Shown: positions 1-11,303 of the stretch, piece after piece
How positions within the stretch are numbered: the stretch's first letter is position 1
Layout of the letters: the number at the start of each line of letters is the position of its first letter
NCBI GenBank assembly: GCA_963796155.1
Contig: CAWCKT010000057.1
Span: 62,001 to 126,000, forward strand
Reading direction: 5' to 3'
Source of the DNA: AP-15 sp963796155
GTDB lineage: Bacteria; Pseudomonadota; Alphaproteobacteria; ATCC43930; CGMCC-115725
DNA length: 64,000 bases
Notes under the pieces: generated by a model
What the model saw: only the letters and a program-made list of their open reading frames with translations
Told to the model about the DNA's origin: nothing
Database searches by the model: none
Position numbers and translations under genes: made by a program

Positions 1-45
1 ATCGACAATGACCGGTTCTCTGCAGAAAGCGGTCGGAGATCCCGT

Positions 46-1299
46 ATGCGCGCTCTGCAACCGGTTCGAGGCACTCAAGATCTTCTCCCTGAAGCGGCAC
101 TACGCCACCGCCGGGTGATTGAGACTGCCCGGACGGCGGCCGAGCTCTATGGGTTTGCGGAGATCGCGACGCCGATTTTCGAGTTCACCGAGGTTTTCGC
201 ACGGCCTATCGGCGAGCATACCGACATCGTCGCCAAGGAGATGTACACGTTTACCGACCGCGGCGGCGGGGAAGTAACCTTGCGGCCGGAAAACACAGCG
301 GGTGTCGTCCGCGCGGTGATCTCGAATGGGCTCGCGCAGAGCGTGCCACTCAAATTCTTCTACAACGGGCCGATGTTTCGCTATGAGCGGCCACAAAAGG
401 GCCGCTTCCGCCAGTTCCACCAGGTTGGGGTTGAACTGATCGGCGTCGCGCAACCGCAAGCCGACATCGAGGTCATCGCGCTGGGTAGCCGCATCCTCGA
501 TGCGCTCGGCGTCGGTGCGCGGGTCGTACTCGAGCTCAACACCTTGGGCGACCCCGCGAGCCGCGCCGCCTATCGCGATGCGCTCGTGTCCTATTTTTTG
601 GGGCGTGTCTCCGAATTGTCGGAAGACAGCCGCCGTCGCCTCGAACGCAACCCGTTGCGCATCTTCGATTCAAAAGCAGAAACTGATCAGCTCGTCGCCC
701 ATGACGCCCCGCCCTTTGCCGATTACCTCAATCCCGGATCGTACGATTTCTTTGATCGGGTCCGCGCCGGGCTTGAACGGCTCGACATAGATTATCGGCT
801 GAATCCGCGGCTCGTGCGGGGGCTCGACTACTATACTCACACGGCGTTCGAGTTCGTCACGACCGACCTTGGCGCGCAAGGCACGGTGCTGGGCGGCGGT
901 CGGTATGACGGGCTGGTCGAGCTGATGGGTGGGCCGGCGCTGCCCGGGGTCGGCTGGGCGGCCGGCATCGAGCGGCTCGCGATGCTGATCGACGCACCGT
1001 CCCCGCCGCGAAGCCCGGTCGCCCTCGTACCGATCGGCGAGGCCGGCGAAGCCGTCGCGCTGAAGCTCGCCGAGGATCTCCGCCGCCAGGGCTTCATGAT
1101 CGATCTCGGTTATTCGGGAAACCTCGCGCGCCGTCTGCACCGGGCCGATCGGATCGGCGCGTTCGCGGCCATATTGTTGGGCGAGAATGAGTTGGCCCGA
1201 GGCAGTGCGACCTTGCGTGATCTCACCAACGGTGCGCAGAGCGAGGTGCCGCTTGCCGAGTTGCCGGCAAAGCTGCGGGCGCTGGCCGACGAGAGCTGA
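46..1299 (+). CDS. hisS: Histidine--tRNA ligase
   Basis: Charges tRNA-His with histidine in the cytoplasm. The 417-residue protein has the class II synthetase layout: motif 2 (FRYERPQKGRFRQFHQ, residues 111-126), the histidine-binding signature RGLDYYT (258-264), GGGRYDGL (283-290) and motif 3 GVGWAAGIERL (301-311), followed by an anticodon-binding domain from about residue 320. Length is normal for bacterial HisS. A GGAG sits 8 bases before the ATG. The prfA start follows the stop by 6 bases, so the two are probably co-transcribed. Confidence 0.97.
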   Translation: MRALQPVRGTQDLLPEAALRHRRVIETARTAAELYGFAEIATPIFEFTEVFARPIGEHTDIVAKEMYTFTDRGGGEVTLRPENTAGVVRAVISNGLAQSVPLKFFYNGPMFRYERPQKGRFRQFHQVGVELIGVAQPQADIEVIALGSRILDALGVGARVVLELNTLGDPASRAAYRDALVSYFLGRVSELSEDSRRRLERNPLRIFDSKAETDQLVAHDAPPFADYLNPGSYDFFDRVRAGLERLDIDYRLNPRLVRGLDYYTHTAFEFVTTDLGAQGTVLGGGRYDGLVELMGGPALPGVGWAAGIERLAMLIDAPSPPRSPVALVPIGEAGEAVALKLAEDLRRQGFMIDLGYSGNLARRLHRADRIGAFAAILLGENELARGSATLRDLTNGAQSEVPLAELPAKLRALADES

Positions 1300-1305
1300 C
1301 TCAGG

Positions 1306-2385
1306 ATGGAAGCGTCTCTCGAAGCGCATTTGGAGCAGCTCGTCCGACGCCACGCGGAGCTGCGCGACGCGCTCGGCGGCAGCGGGCTCACGGGGGCTGA
1401 TTTTGCAAGGCTGTCGAAGGAATACAGCGAGCTGAGTCCGATTGTGGGCGGCATCGATGCGCTGTGCCGCGCCCGCGCCGAGCTGGCCTCGCTGACGGAT
1501 CTCGCCCAATCGGACGAGGATGCGGAACTGAAATCGCTTGCCGAAGACGAATTGCGCGCGTTGCGTGAGCGCCTTCCTGCGCTCGAGCATCAAATCAAGC
1601 TGGCGCTGTTGTCGAAGGACGTCGACGATGAGCGCAACGCCATCCTCGAAGTGCGCGCGGGTACCGGCGGGGAGGAGGCGGCGTTGTTCGCCGGCGAGCT
1701 CTTTCGCATGTATCAACGCTATGCCGCGCTGCGCGGCTGGCGCTTTGAAATCCTGGACCTCTCAGAGACCGGCCTCGGCGGTGTCAAGGAGGCGAGCGCA
1801 TCGATCACCGGGCGTCACGTGTTCGCCCGGCTTAAATTCGAGTCCGGGGTGCATCGTGTCCAACGCGTCCCCGAGACCGAGGCGAGCGGGCGCATCCACA
1901 CCTCCGCTGCCACCGTCGCCGTGCTGCCCGAGGCCGAAGAGGTCGACGTCCGGATCGACGAGAAAGAATTGCGCATCGATGTCTTCCGGGCGAGTGGACC
2001 CGGCGGTCAATCGGTCAACACGACCGACAGCGCGGTGCGGATCACTCACTTGCCGACCGGCCTCGTCGTGATCCAGCAGGACGAGAAGTCGCAACACAAA
2101 AACAAGGCGAGGGCGCTCAAGGTGCTGCGTTCGCGCCTCTACGAAATGGAGCGGCAGGCGCGGGACAGCGCACGCGCCGCGCAGCGCAAGAGCCAGGTCG
2201 GCAGCGGAGACCGATCCGAGCGCATCCGCACCTACAACTTCCCGCAGGGCCGGGTCACCGACCACCGGATCAACCTGACGCTTTACAAGATCGACAAGGT
2301 GATGAGCAGCGAAGCACTCGACGAGATCATCGATGCGATCCTCGCCGAGGACCAGGCGGCGCGACTGGCGACGGTTGAGGGGTGA
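1306..2385 (+). CDS. prfA: Peptide chain release factor 1
   Basis: Recognises UAA/UAG in the ribosomal A site and triggers hydrolysis of peptidyl-tRNA. The 359-residue protein has the codon-reading PxT motif as P-E-T (189-191, within RVPETEASGR) and the catalytic GGQ (233-235, in GPGGQSVNTTDSAV). The PxT form marks it as RF1, not RF2. The next gene, prmC, methylates the GGQ glutamine of release factors. Their 7-base spacing and shared direction make a prfA-prmC operon, a conserved arrangement. Confidence 0.97.
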   Translation: MEASLEAHLEQLVRRHAELRDALGGSGLTGADFARLSKEYSELSPIVGGIDALCRARAELASLTDLAQSDEDAELKSLAEDELRALRERLPALEHQIKLALLSKDVDDERNAILEVRAGTGGEEAALFAGELFRMYQRYAALRGWRFEILDLSETGLGGVKEASASITGRHVFARLKFESGVHRVQRVPETEASGRIHTSAATVAVLPEAEEVDVRIDEKELRIDVFRASGPGGQSVNTTDSAVRITHLPTGLVVIQQDEKSQHKNKARALKVLRSRLYEMERQARDSARAAQRKSQVGSGDRSERIRTYNFPQGRVTDHRINLTLYKIDKVMSSEALDEIIDAILAEDQAARLATVEG

Positions 2386-2392
2386 CTCCGAA

Positions 2393-3289
2393 GTGACGGA
2401 CACCCTCGGGTCGTTGCTCGCCGAGGTTGCCGCTACACTCTCGCGGGCCGGGTTTGAGGAGCCGCGCCGCATGGCACGCCGGTTGGTCGTCGCGCCTCTC
2501 GATCTCACACCCGCCGAGCTTGTGGGCCACCCGGAGCGGGTGCTCGACCAGCACCAGGTCAACCGCGTTCGGCAGACGTTGGGTCGGATGGTCGAGAGCG
2601 AGCCGTTGAGCCGCATCCTCGGCCGTCGCGAATTTTGGGGTCTGGAATTCGCCCTGTCAGCAAACACGCTCGACCCGCGCCCGGAGACCGAAACCGTGGT
2701 CGAGGCCGTGTTGCGGCGGGTCCCCGACCGCCAGGCGGACCTCCGCCTCCTCGATCTGGGCATGGGCACTGGTTGCATCCTCTTGGCACTCCTTTCAGAG
2801 TTGCCGGCTGCGGGCGGATATGGCGTCGACTTCGCCGCGGGCGCTGCGATGACTGCGGTCTGCAATGCCGAGGCACTCGGCCTTGCCGAGCGGGCCCACT
2901 TCCTCGTGGGCGATTGGGGAACGGCAGTGTCGGGCAGGTTCGACATAATCGTGGCGAACCCGCCTTATATCGCTACCGCCGCGCTCGCCTATCTGCCGCG
3001 CGAGGTCGCCCTCTACGACCCGCCGAGGGCTCTCGATGGCGGCTTGGACGGTCTGCGTGCTTACCGGGCGCTCGCGGTGGACCTCGGCCGGCTGCTGGCA
3101 CCAGGGGCTCTCTTTGTTTGCGAGATCGGGCTGGGGCAGGCATCGGCCGTCGCGGCGATTTTGCAGGCGAGGGGATTGACGATCGAAGGATGCGAGCACG
3201 ATCTCGCCGGCATCCCGCGCTGCGTCATCGCTCGGGCGGGCGCGTCGGCCCCACAGAAAAGTGTTGGAATGCGCTGCCGTCCCGTCTAG
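2393..3289 (+). CDS. prmC: Release factor glutamine methyltransferase
   Basis: Methylates the GGQ glutamine of RF1 and RF2 using S-adenosylmethionine. From the GTG at 2393 the protein is 298 residues, with the N-terminal helical domain, the HemK signature RREFWGLEF (78-86), SAM-binding DLGMGTGCI (121-129) and the catalytic NPPY (189-192). The GTG is preferred because it follows the prfA stop by 7 bases; an ATG 60 bases upstream inside prfA would add an arginine-rich tail foreign to the family. Confidence 0.93.
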   Translation: MTDTLGSLLAEVAATLSRAGFEEPRRMARRLVVAPLDLTPAELVGHPERVLDQHQVNRVRQTLGRMVESEPLSRILGRREFWGLEFALSANTLDPRPETETVVEAVLRRVPDRQADLRLLDLGMGTGCILLALLSELPAAGGYGVDFAAGAAMTAVCNAEALGLAERAHFLVGDWGTAVSGRFDIIVANPPYIATAALAYLPREVALYDPPRALDGGLDGLRAYRALAVDLGRLLAPGALFVCEIGLGQASAVAAILQARGLTIEGCEHDLAGIPRCVIARAGASAPQKSVGMRCRPV

Positions 3290-3299
3290 GGTGGCGGCG

Positions 3300-3412
3300 C
3301 TCGGGGGCTCACCATCGTCTGGGAATGCGGTGCAAACCGGCCCGCAACCGCCCGAGAGGGGCCATGGAACGCTCCCGCCGGACATCGGTCCGACAATGTC
3401 CACCTTGATTAG
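3300..3412 (+). promoter_or_regulatory. Possible cobalamin-riboswitch-like leader
   Basis: The 132-base gap between prmC and the DUF4167 gene contains GGGAATGCGGTGCAAACCGG followed at once by CCCGCAACCG (3320-3350). This resembles the conserved core of B12 riboswitches (GGGAA, a GGTG hairpin, then CCCGCAAC). About 30 bases later, GCCGGACATCGGTCCGACA (3377-3395) resembles a B12 box. The element is shorter than usual and lacks several bases between the two core blocks, and the downstream gene is not a known B12 gene. The call rests on motif resemblance alone; a degenerate copy or chance match is possible. Confidence 0.35.
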
Positions 3413-3421
3413 ACAGGTGTC

Positions 3422-3871
3422 ATGAGACCAGGACCAAACAAGCGATCGCGCGGCCGCGGTAACGGGAACAATCCGCACTACAACAACCGTCCGCGGATGC
3501 CGCAAAGGAGTCAAACTTTTGACAGCAATGGCCCAAACGTAAAGATCCGCGGCAACGCGTATCAGGTCTTCGAACGCTATGTCGCGATGGCGCGCGAAGC
3601 AGCGACCAGCGGCGATCGGATTGCGGCCGAAAACCTGTACCAACACGCCGAACATTATTTCCGGATCATGAACGCGAATGGGGAAGGCAACCCGCACGCG
3701 GCGCCACGCCCGACAACGCCGGCGGATTTCGAGATGGGTGGGTCCGAGGCAGAAAGCCGCAAGGAGAGCGAGCCCTTCGTCGAGCCTTCGCCGCCGTCGC
3801 CGGCAAGCGACGATCAGCCGCCCGATCCCGAGCCGTTTTATTCGAGAGACATACCGCCCCCCTTCCGTTAG
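3422..3871 (+). CDS. DUF4167 domain protein
   Basis: A 149-residue basic protein. The N-terminal third is Arg/Asn/Gly-rich (RPGPNKRSRGRGNGNN) and leads into the family core, with the signature NAYQVFERYVAMAREA and the heptad-like LYQHAEHYFRIMN around residues 40-85. The rest is a proline/serine-rich, probably disordered tail. DUF4167 proteins are widespread in alphaproteobacteria and commonly lie between prmC and clpB, as here. Function is unknown; the basic N-terminus suggests nucleic-acid binding, which is inference. It is preceded by a long leader with a riboswitch-like core. Confidence 0.85.
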   Translation: MRPGPNKRSRGRGNGNNPHYNNRPRMPQRSQTFDSNGPNVKIRGNAYQVFERYVAMAREAATSGDRIAAENLYQHAEHYFRIMNANGEGNPHAAPRPTTPADFEMGGSEAESRKESEPFVEPSPPSPASDDQPPDPEPFYSRDIPPPFR

Positions 3872-4011
3872 CGCCGGGGCGGTAGACGGCTTTCGAGCTG
3901 CTGTGTCCGTCGGGGTTGAGCGCCGCACCGACCACACCATATTGCCTCGGGAAGGGTTGCGGGGCTGCCTGAACAGGAGCGTTGCGGCCGGTTCAGAGAA
4001 GCGAGCGCATC

Positions 4012-6606
<2,595 letters not shown>

Positions 6607-6676
6607 CCGTCGTTGCTATGAACGTTTTTGGAGCATGGTGCCTCCGACGAGTTGGGCCGCATCACCCCCACCCAAA

Positions 6677-6711
6677 CCCTCCCCCATCAAGGGGGAGGGC
6701 CCTTTTCTTTT
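6677..6711 (+). terminator. Rho-independent terminator of clpB
   Basis: A perfect 9-bp stem, CCCTCCCCC (6677-6685) and GGGGGAGGG (6691-6699), closes a five-base ATCAA loop. It is followed by the T-rich run CCCTTTTCTTTT. It lies 70 bases beyond the clpB stop. Confidence 0.85.
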
Positions 6712-6775
6712 AGGCCCAGAGCCTGAACCTTTCTCCTCGATGAACAACCTTCGTAGCGACAATACCAAGCCTACC

Positions 6776-7142
6776 TCAGCCGCCGCCTGCGCCGCCAAGC
6801 GAAGCTGCGAGCAGGTCGGCGGGCGAAGCCTCGCACGGAGCGAGCGCGCGACCCTCGTGGTATTGCCGCAAGAGCCGTAGCAGCTGTGCCTCGAACGCCT
6901 GGTCCACCTCGGCGTGATCGCGAGCGAGCCTCGCCTCGTCGGCGGTGCGCAGAGCGGGCGTATCCGGAAGGCTCGCGAGCACGGCCGCGGCCCTCGTCGC
7001 CGGCCTTGAATACGCCAGCCCGCAACAGGGCGGAGACCGCAGCCTGCGCCCGCAGCAGGGAGCGAGCGCGGGCCTCCGTCAGATCGCCGGGCGCCTTGGC
7101 CTTTGCCACCCGCGCGAGCCGAATGTCAGTCGCTCGCCGCAT
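6776..7142 (-). pseudogene. Frameshifted small gene downstream of the DUF5681 gene
   Basis: Read from 7142, the first frame gives MRRATDIRLARVAKAKAPGD and continues to about residue 50. An extra base near 6980-6990, in a GGCCGCGGCC stretch, then breaks it. A second frame continues with a coherent helical sequence (ARDHAEVDQAFEAQLLRLLR) to a stop at 6776. Together they make a protein of about 120 residues. The start overlaps the end of the DUF5681 gene by 17 bases. No known family is recognised. The two pieces could be separate genes, but the helical continuity favours one broken gene. Confidence 0.5.
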
Positions 7143-7584
7143 GATCGGCTTCCAGCGCCTTCAGCCGTCTGTCGAAATCGCTCGCCTCGAGCGCCCGAAC
7201 ATGGGTGTCGACCACCTTGGCGACCTCGGCCCCCTCGCCCGGGGTGATGACGCCGCCGGCGACCGCCGTCGTCACCGCGGCCATCGCCGCCGCGATATCG
7301 GCGGGGTCGGCGATCGGCGGCAGTTCGAGATGCACCGGGCGCGTGCGGCGCGGTGCGATGATGCGGTCGAGGCAGAGCCGCAACGCCAGCGCGTCGCCGT
7401 CGAGGGCGAGCGCCATGGCCTTGCGGACCAGCGCCTCGACCTCGCCGTCGAGCAGCACCTCGGCGGTACGCGAGGCGTGGTTGCGGCACCCTGGCGGCCT
7501 ACCGGCAGGGTTGCCGGAAGAGCCCTTGGCGAAGCACCCGTCCGCGGTGCGCTCCACCTGATTCTGCTGGAGGGGATCAGGCAT
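7126..7584 (-). CDS. DUF5681 domain protein
   Basis: A 152-residue protein with the DUF5681 signature near the N-terminus: FAKGSSGNPAGRPPGCRNH followed by the start of a basic helix. The remainder is helical (VRKAMALALDGDALALRLCL). DUF5681 proteins are common in alphaproteobacterial genomes, often near phage or mobile DNA. Function is unknown; a DNA-associated role is only inference. It forms a two-gene unit with the broken reading frame downstream. No terminase, recombinase or transposase flanks it, so it may be a leftover of a mobile element. Confidence 0.7.
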   Translation of the reverse strand: MPDPLQQNQVERTADGCFAKGSSGNPAGRPPGCRNHASRTAEVLLDGEVEALVRKAMALALDGDALALRLCLDRIIAPRRTRPVHLELPPIADPADIAAAMAAVTTAVAGGVITPGEGAEVAKVVDTHVRALEASDFDRRLKALEADHAASD

Positions 7585-8041
7585 CGTTGTCTCTCCGTCC
7601 CGTGCGAATTAAGATAAATGCAATGTACCGGGCCCGCAGCGCGGGCCAAGTCGCGCTCTTCCAAATTTTTCGCCATGCACGTGCCAACATGTCCGCCTCC
7701 TGAAGGTCGAAATCCGCGTCGCATGTTGATACCACATCGACAAGTGATTTGTCAATTTCGCAATCAAGGTCGCGCCGTAAGCGACCATTAGCAGGGGCAG
7801 ATGACACGTTGCTGCAGGGCTCCCCCTGTCGGGCCCCCACCGGTTATTCCCGCTCCCACGAAGAGTGCGGCTGCCGCAAGAGCGGTGATGACCCGAGCAA
7901 ATACGACGTGGGCATACGAGGATTCCGACAGAATGCCGATGCCGATTACTGTCAAGGGATTGCCAAGACAGACCCTTATTAGGTATGCGACTGCTCATAA
8001 CCAAGGGTTCTGATGGACATCCGGCGAGCCGGCCCGGCGCG
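7585..8041. other. Gap without a confident gene
   Basis: This divergent gap lies between the DUF5681 gene and the EamA transporter. It contains a perfect hairpin, GGCCCGC-AGC-GCGGGCC (7631-7647), without a T-run. It also holds a weak reverse-strand frame (7955 down to 7788, TTG start) for a 55-residue hydrophobic peptide with LAAAALFVGAGITGGG. That frame has no ribosome-binding site and may be chance. Base composition is a little less GC-rich than the flanks. I see no other structure. Confidence 0.3.
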
Positions 8042-8953
8042 ATGACCGTCGCCGATGCGGCTGCGGCGGGGCGCAACCAAGTCCCGCTCGGGATTGCCTA
8101 TATGGTCGGCTCGACCGTGATGTTCGCCGGCGGCAATGCGGTCGTGAAATGGCAACTTGCCAGCTATCCGCTGGGCGAGGTTGCGTTCGGCCGCACCCTG
8201 CTCGCGTTCCTGACCGCCGCGGCGATCGTATTGCCGCGCGCCGGGTGGAGCGTCTTGCGGACGCGACGCTACCGCGAGCATCTGCAGCGCGGGCTGTCGC
8301 AATGCGGCTCGATGCTGTGCTGGCTGCTCGCGGTCAGCGTACTGTCGCTCGGCTCGGCGACGGCGATCGGCTTCGCGGCGCCGTTATTCACGACCCTGCT
8401 GTCGATCGTGATCCTGAAAGAGAAAGTCGGCATCCACCGCTGGTCGGCGCTGATCGTCGGGTTTGTCGGTGTCCTGATCATCACCCACCCCGGCGCCGGC
8501 ACGCTGAGTTACGGCGCATTGTTCGCGCTCGGCAGCGCGGTCTTTATCTCGACCGTGGCGATCGCGATCCGCCGCATGAGCATGACCGAGTTGCCCGAGA
8601 CGCTAACGCTCTACCAGATGAGCATTATGACCTTGTGCACCGCCGGTCTGCTGGCGCTCGGGTTCCGAGCCCCGCACTGGGGCGACGCGCTGATGGTCGC
8701 GGTTGCCGGAGTTGGCAACGGAATTGCCCAGTACTGGTGGACGCGCTCGCTGTCGTTGGCGCCGCCCTCCGCAGTGGTGCCGTTCAACTATCTGTCGCTG
8801 GTATGGGCAACGATCCTCGGTTTCGCAGTGTGGGGGGACGTGCCGACCCCGGGCCTGCTGGTCGGTTCCGCGATCGTTGTGGCCTCCGGCCTTTACATCC
8901 TGTGGCGCGAGACCTTACGACGTCCGGCGGTCCCAGCACCGCAGCGGGCGTAA
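8042..8953 (+). CDS. EamA/DMT-family transporter
   Basis: A 303-residue inner-membrane protein of the drug/metabolite transporter superfamily. About ten hydrophobic segments are arranged as two EamA repeats; the first includes GNAVVKWQLASYPLGEV and the second GNGIAQYWWTRSLSLAP and PFNYLSLVWATILGF. The C-terminus is short and positively charged. The ATG at 8042 is preferred because MTVADAAAAGRN leads directly into the first helix; an in-frame ATG at 7985 would add 19 polar residues. Substrate is not predictable. Confidence 0.85.
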   Translation: MTVADAAAAGRNQVPLGIAYMVGSTVMFAGGNAVVKWQLASYPLGEVAFGRTLLAFLTAAAIVLPRAGWSVLRTRRYREHLQRGLSQCGSMLCWLLAVSVLSLGSATAIGFAAPLFTTLLSIVILKEKVGIHRWSALIVGFVGVLIITHPGAGTLSYGALFALGSAVFISTVAIAIRRMSMTELPETLTLYQMSIMTLCTAGLLALGFRAPHWGDALMVAVAGVGNGIAQYWWTRSLSLAPPSAVVPFNYLSLVWATILGFAVWGDVPTPGLLVGSAIVVASGLYILWRETLRRPAVPAPQRA

Positions 8954-9094
8954 CCCCAGTTAGCGGATTGCGGAGGGTTTTGCGGAAAGAGGCAAATAGG
9001 CAGCTGAGCGCCGTTCGCGAACCTTCCGATAAGCGCCTCGATCGACTGTCACGTGCCAATCGCATCATTAATGCACTGCAATACGACCTGCGCC

Positions 9095-10090
9095 TTAATC
9101 GATCACCTCGTCGGTTGCGACCAGCACGTACGGCGGCACGGTCAGGCCGAGTTCCTTCGCTGTCTTCAGGTTCACCACGGTTTCGAATTTGGTCGGTAGT
9201 TGCACCGGAAGGTCGGCGGGCTTCGCGCCCCGCAGGATACGGTCGACATACGAGACCGAGCGACGAAATATATCCGTGTTGTCCACTCCGTAGGAAAGCA
9301 GACCTCCCTCTCGGGCGTAGGCAGCATACCAATATACAGCCGGTACATTATTTCGGGCTGCCATCTGTATAAACGGCGCACGATGGTTGATTGTAAAGGT
9401 ATCCGGCATGACCACGAGGCCGCCCCTCGGTTCGCCTCCGAGCGAGGTTACGACGGTTTCAATATCGGCGTCGTTATAAACAGGCGATGAAATTGGCTCC
9501 ACTTGGCGCGATACGGCAGCGGCTTCGAACGAGGGCCAGTAATGTGCTCCACGGCGGGCGGCAGTATCCGGGTTGAAAATCCCTGCGGCTCGCTTGATGG
9601 TAGGTGCGATCTCCGTGAGCAAGCCCAACCATTTGCCACCCAACTGGCCTTCCAAGTTGATAAAGCCAGTGATATTGCCGCCAGGCCTGGGCACGCTAGC
9701 AATAAAACCACTGCCAACAGGATCGGACACAATTACAAACACGATCGGGATGGTCTTTGTTTCCCTCTGGAGTGCCGCGGTGACGGCGGTCCCGTGCGAG
9801 AGGATCACGTCGGGCCGCGATGCAACTAATTCTTTCGCGGACATCTGTATCTGGTCAGCCTCGCCAGATGTCCAACGGACGTCCATCTGCAAGGCGGAGT
9901 CAGCGGTCCAGCCCAGATTATGAAGCGCCTCTATGAATACGGAGAAGAAAGCTTCTGCCTCAGGATCGGACGCGGGCTGCGCCATAAGTACGCCGATCCG
10001 CCGTGCCGGGTCTCGCTGCTGCGCACGCGCCTTCAGCGGCCATGGAACCGCAGCGCTGCCGAGCAGGGCGATGAAATCCCGTCGCCTCAT
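9095..10090 (-). CDS. ABC transporter substrate-binding protein (ABC_sub_bind family)
   Basis: A 331-residue secreted binding protein. It begins MRRRDFIALLGSAAVPWPLKA, a twin-arginine-like leader with an A-R-A-Q cleavage region. The mature part follows the ABC_sub_bind (PF04392) pattern: RRIGVLMAQ, PDVILSHGTAVTAALQRET and IPIVFVIVSDPVGSG. The ATG at 10090 starts exactly at the leader. No permease or ATPase gene is adjacent, so it is an orphan component, as is common for this family. Ligand unknown. Confidence 0.85.
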   Translation of the reverse strand: MRRRDFIALLGSAAVPWPLKARAQQRDPARRIGVLMAQPASDPEAEAFFSVFIEALHNLGWTADSALQMDVRWTSGEADQIQMSAKELVASRPDVILSHGTAVTAALQRETKTIPIVFVIVSDPVGSGFIASVPRPGGNITGFINLEGQLGGKWLGLLTEIAPTIKRAAGIFNPDTAARRGAHYWPSFEAAAVSRQVEPISSPVYNDADIETVVTSLGGEPRGGLVVMPDTFTINHRAPFIQMAARNNVPAVYWYAAYAREGGLLSYGVDNTDIFRRSVSYVDRILRGAKPADLPVQLPTKFETVVNLKTAKELGLTVPPYVLVATDEVID

Positions 10091-10490
10091 GGGCCCTATT
10101 CCCGCCGAGCACGACAGCTTACTACATTCGGCGGGTGAGAACCACGTTTTGCGCCACAGCAAATTTAGCCGGCTGAGGACCGCTTCCGGGGCAGGAAGAG
10201 CCGTTCGAATTGCGAAGGCCGAACGGCGGAGAAGGGTCGATTTGACTCGTTAGCTGACGGCCATCCCGACGGGCGGACGTGGCGCCATCCCGGTCATTCC
10301 CGATCACGGAATGAACGAGCTTGTCCCTCCGTTTGCAGACCCCATGGTGAGCGCTATCGACGCGCCGAGCCAGACAGCCAAGCGGGAGTGGTCGTCGTAA
10401 TAGTGTCGGTCTGCGGGCGGACGAGAGCGTCCGGACCCGTTGCCGCAAATCCCCGACCGGTGCGATGATCGGATGGCAGCGGCTATTGCT
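10091..10490. other. Gap between binding-protein and SDR genes
   Basis: Apart from the dioxygenase fragment, this 400-base stretch shows no gene. The part next to 10091 should contain the promoter of the binding-protein gene, but no convincing -35/-10 pair could be picked out. Confidence 0.3.
10331..10425 (-). pseudogene. Fragment of a third DOPA 4,5-dioxygenase-family gene
   Basis: The reverse strand from 10402 to 10331 encodes YYDDHSRLAVWLGASIALT, matching YDDHSRYAVWLGAPVALK near the C-terminus of the intact gene at 11304-11690. At the DNA level the stretch GCGCCGAGCCAGAC...AGCGGGAGTGGTCGTC is nearly identical to 11373-11408. No start, no N-terminal half and no matching stop remain. It lies about 900 bases from the intact pair, on the far side of the SDR gene. 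This is a decayed third copy. Confidence 0.75.
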
Positions 10491-11297
10491 CTACCCGCGT
10501 CGCCTGACGGAGCCGCCGGTCATGCCGCCGTCGATCACGAGCTCCGAGCCGGTCATATGGCTCGACGCGTCGGAGGCGAGGAACAGCACCCCGTTGGCGA
10601 TGTCCTGCGCCGAGCCGGCTTGCCCGAGCGGCACGCCCGACCGCGCCAGCTCGTGCGGATCCATCGGCGCATTTTGGGCGCTGTTCGCCGCCCCGACCGG
10701 GATCTTTTGCCAGATCGGCGTATCGATGATGCCGGGATGCACCGTATTGACGCGGACGCCGTCGCCGGCCCCGGCGCACTCCATCGCCACTGCCTTGGCG
10801 AAGAGCCGCACCCCGCCCTTGGTCGCGCAGTAGCCGGCGAGGATCGGCGAGCCGCGCAGCCCGGCGACCGACGACATGATGACGATCGAACCGCCGCCGG
10901 CCCGGCGCAGCGCCGGCAGGCAATGCTTGACCGAGAGAAAGACGCCGTCGAGATTGACCGCGGTCTGCCGACGCCAGTCGGCGAGCGTCATGTCGGCGAT
11001 CGACGGCGCCATGATGCCGATGCCGGCATTGGCGACGAGGATGTCGAGGCGGTCGTAGCGCCGCTCGGTTTCGCCGACGACCTCGGTCCAGCGCGCCTCA
11101 TCGGTCACGTCCTGCGGCAGAAAGACCGCGTCCCCGCCCGCTGCCCTGATCGCGGCGACCAATTGGCCGCCGCCCGGCTCGTCGATATCGGTCGCGACCA
11201 CCCGCGCGCCCTCGCGCGCCAGGGTTTGCGCGCAGGCGGCACCGATGCCGGAGGCGGCGCCGGTGACGATCGCGACCTTGCCGTCAACCTGACCCAT
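10491..11297 (-). CDS. SDR-family NAD(P)-dependent oxidoreductase
   Basis: A 268-residue classical short-chain dehydrogenase. It has the Rossmann glycine motif TGAASGIG (12-19), the NAG motif in ILVANAGIGIM, a catalytic serine in IVIMSSVAG and the YCATK (YxxxK) dyad. The acidic residue in ATDIDEPGG after strand 2 suggests a preference for NAD(H). The C-terminal VIDGGMTGG is typical. It is the last gene of a reverse-strand cluster with the two DOPA-dioxygenase-family genes. Substrate unknown. Confidence 0.9.
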   Translation of the reverse strand: MGQVDGKVAIVTGAASGIGAACAQTLAREGARVVATDIDEPGGGQLVAAIRAAGGDAVFLPQDVTDEARWTEVVGETERRYDRLDILVANAGIGIMAPSIADMTLADWRRQTAVNLDGVFLSVKHCLPALRRAGGGSIVIMSSVAGLRGSPILAGYCATKGGVRLFAKAVAMECAGAGDGVRVNTVHPGIIDTPIWQKIPVGAANSAQNAPMDPHELARSGVPLGQAGSAQDIANGVLFLASDASSHMTGSELVIDGGMTGGSVRRRG

Positions 11298-11303
11298 GCC
11301 CGG

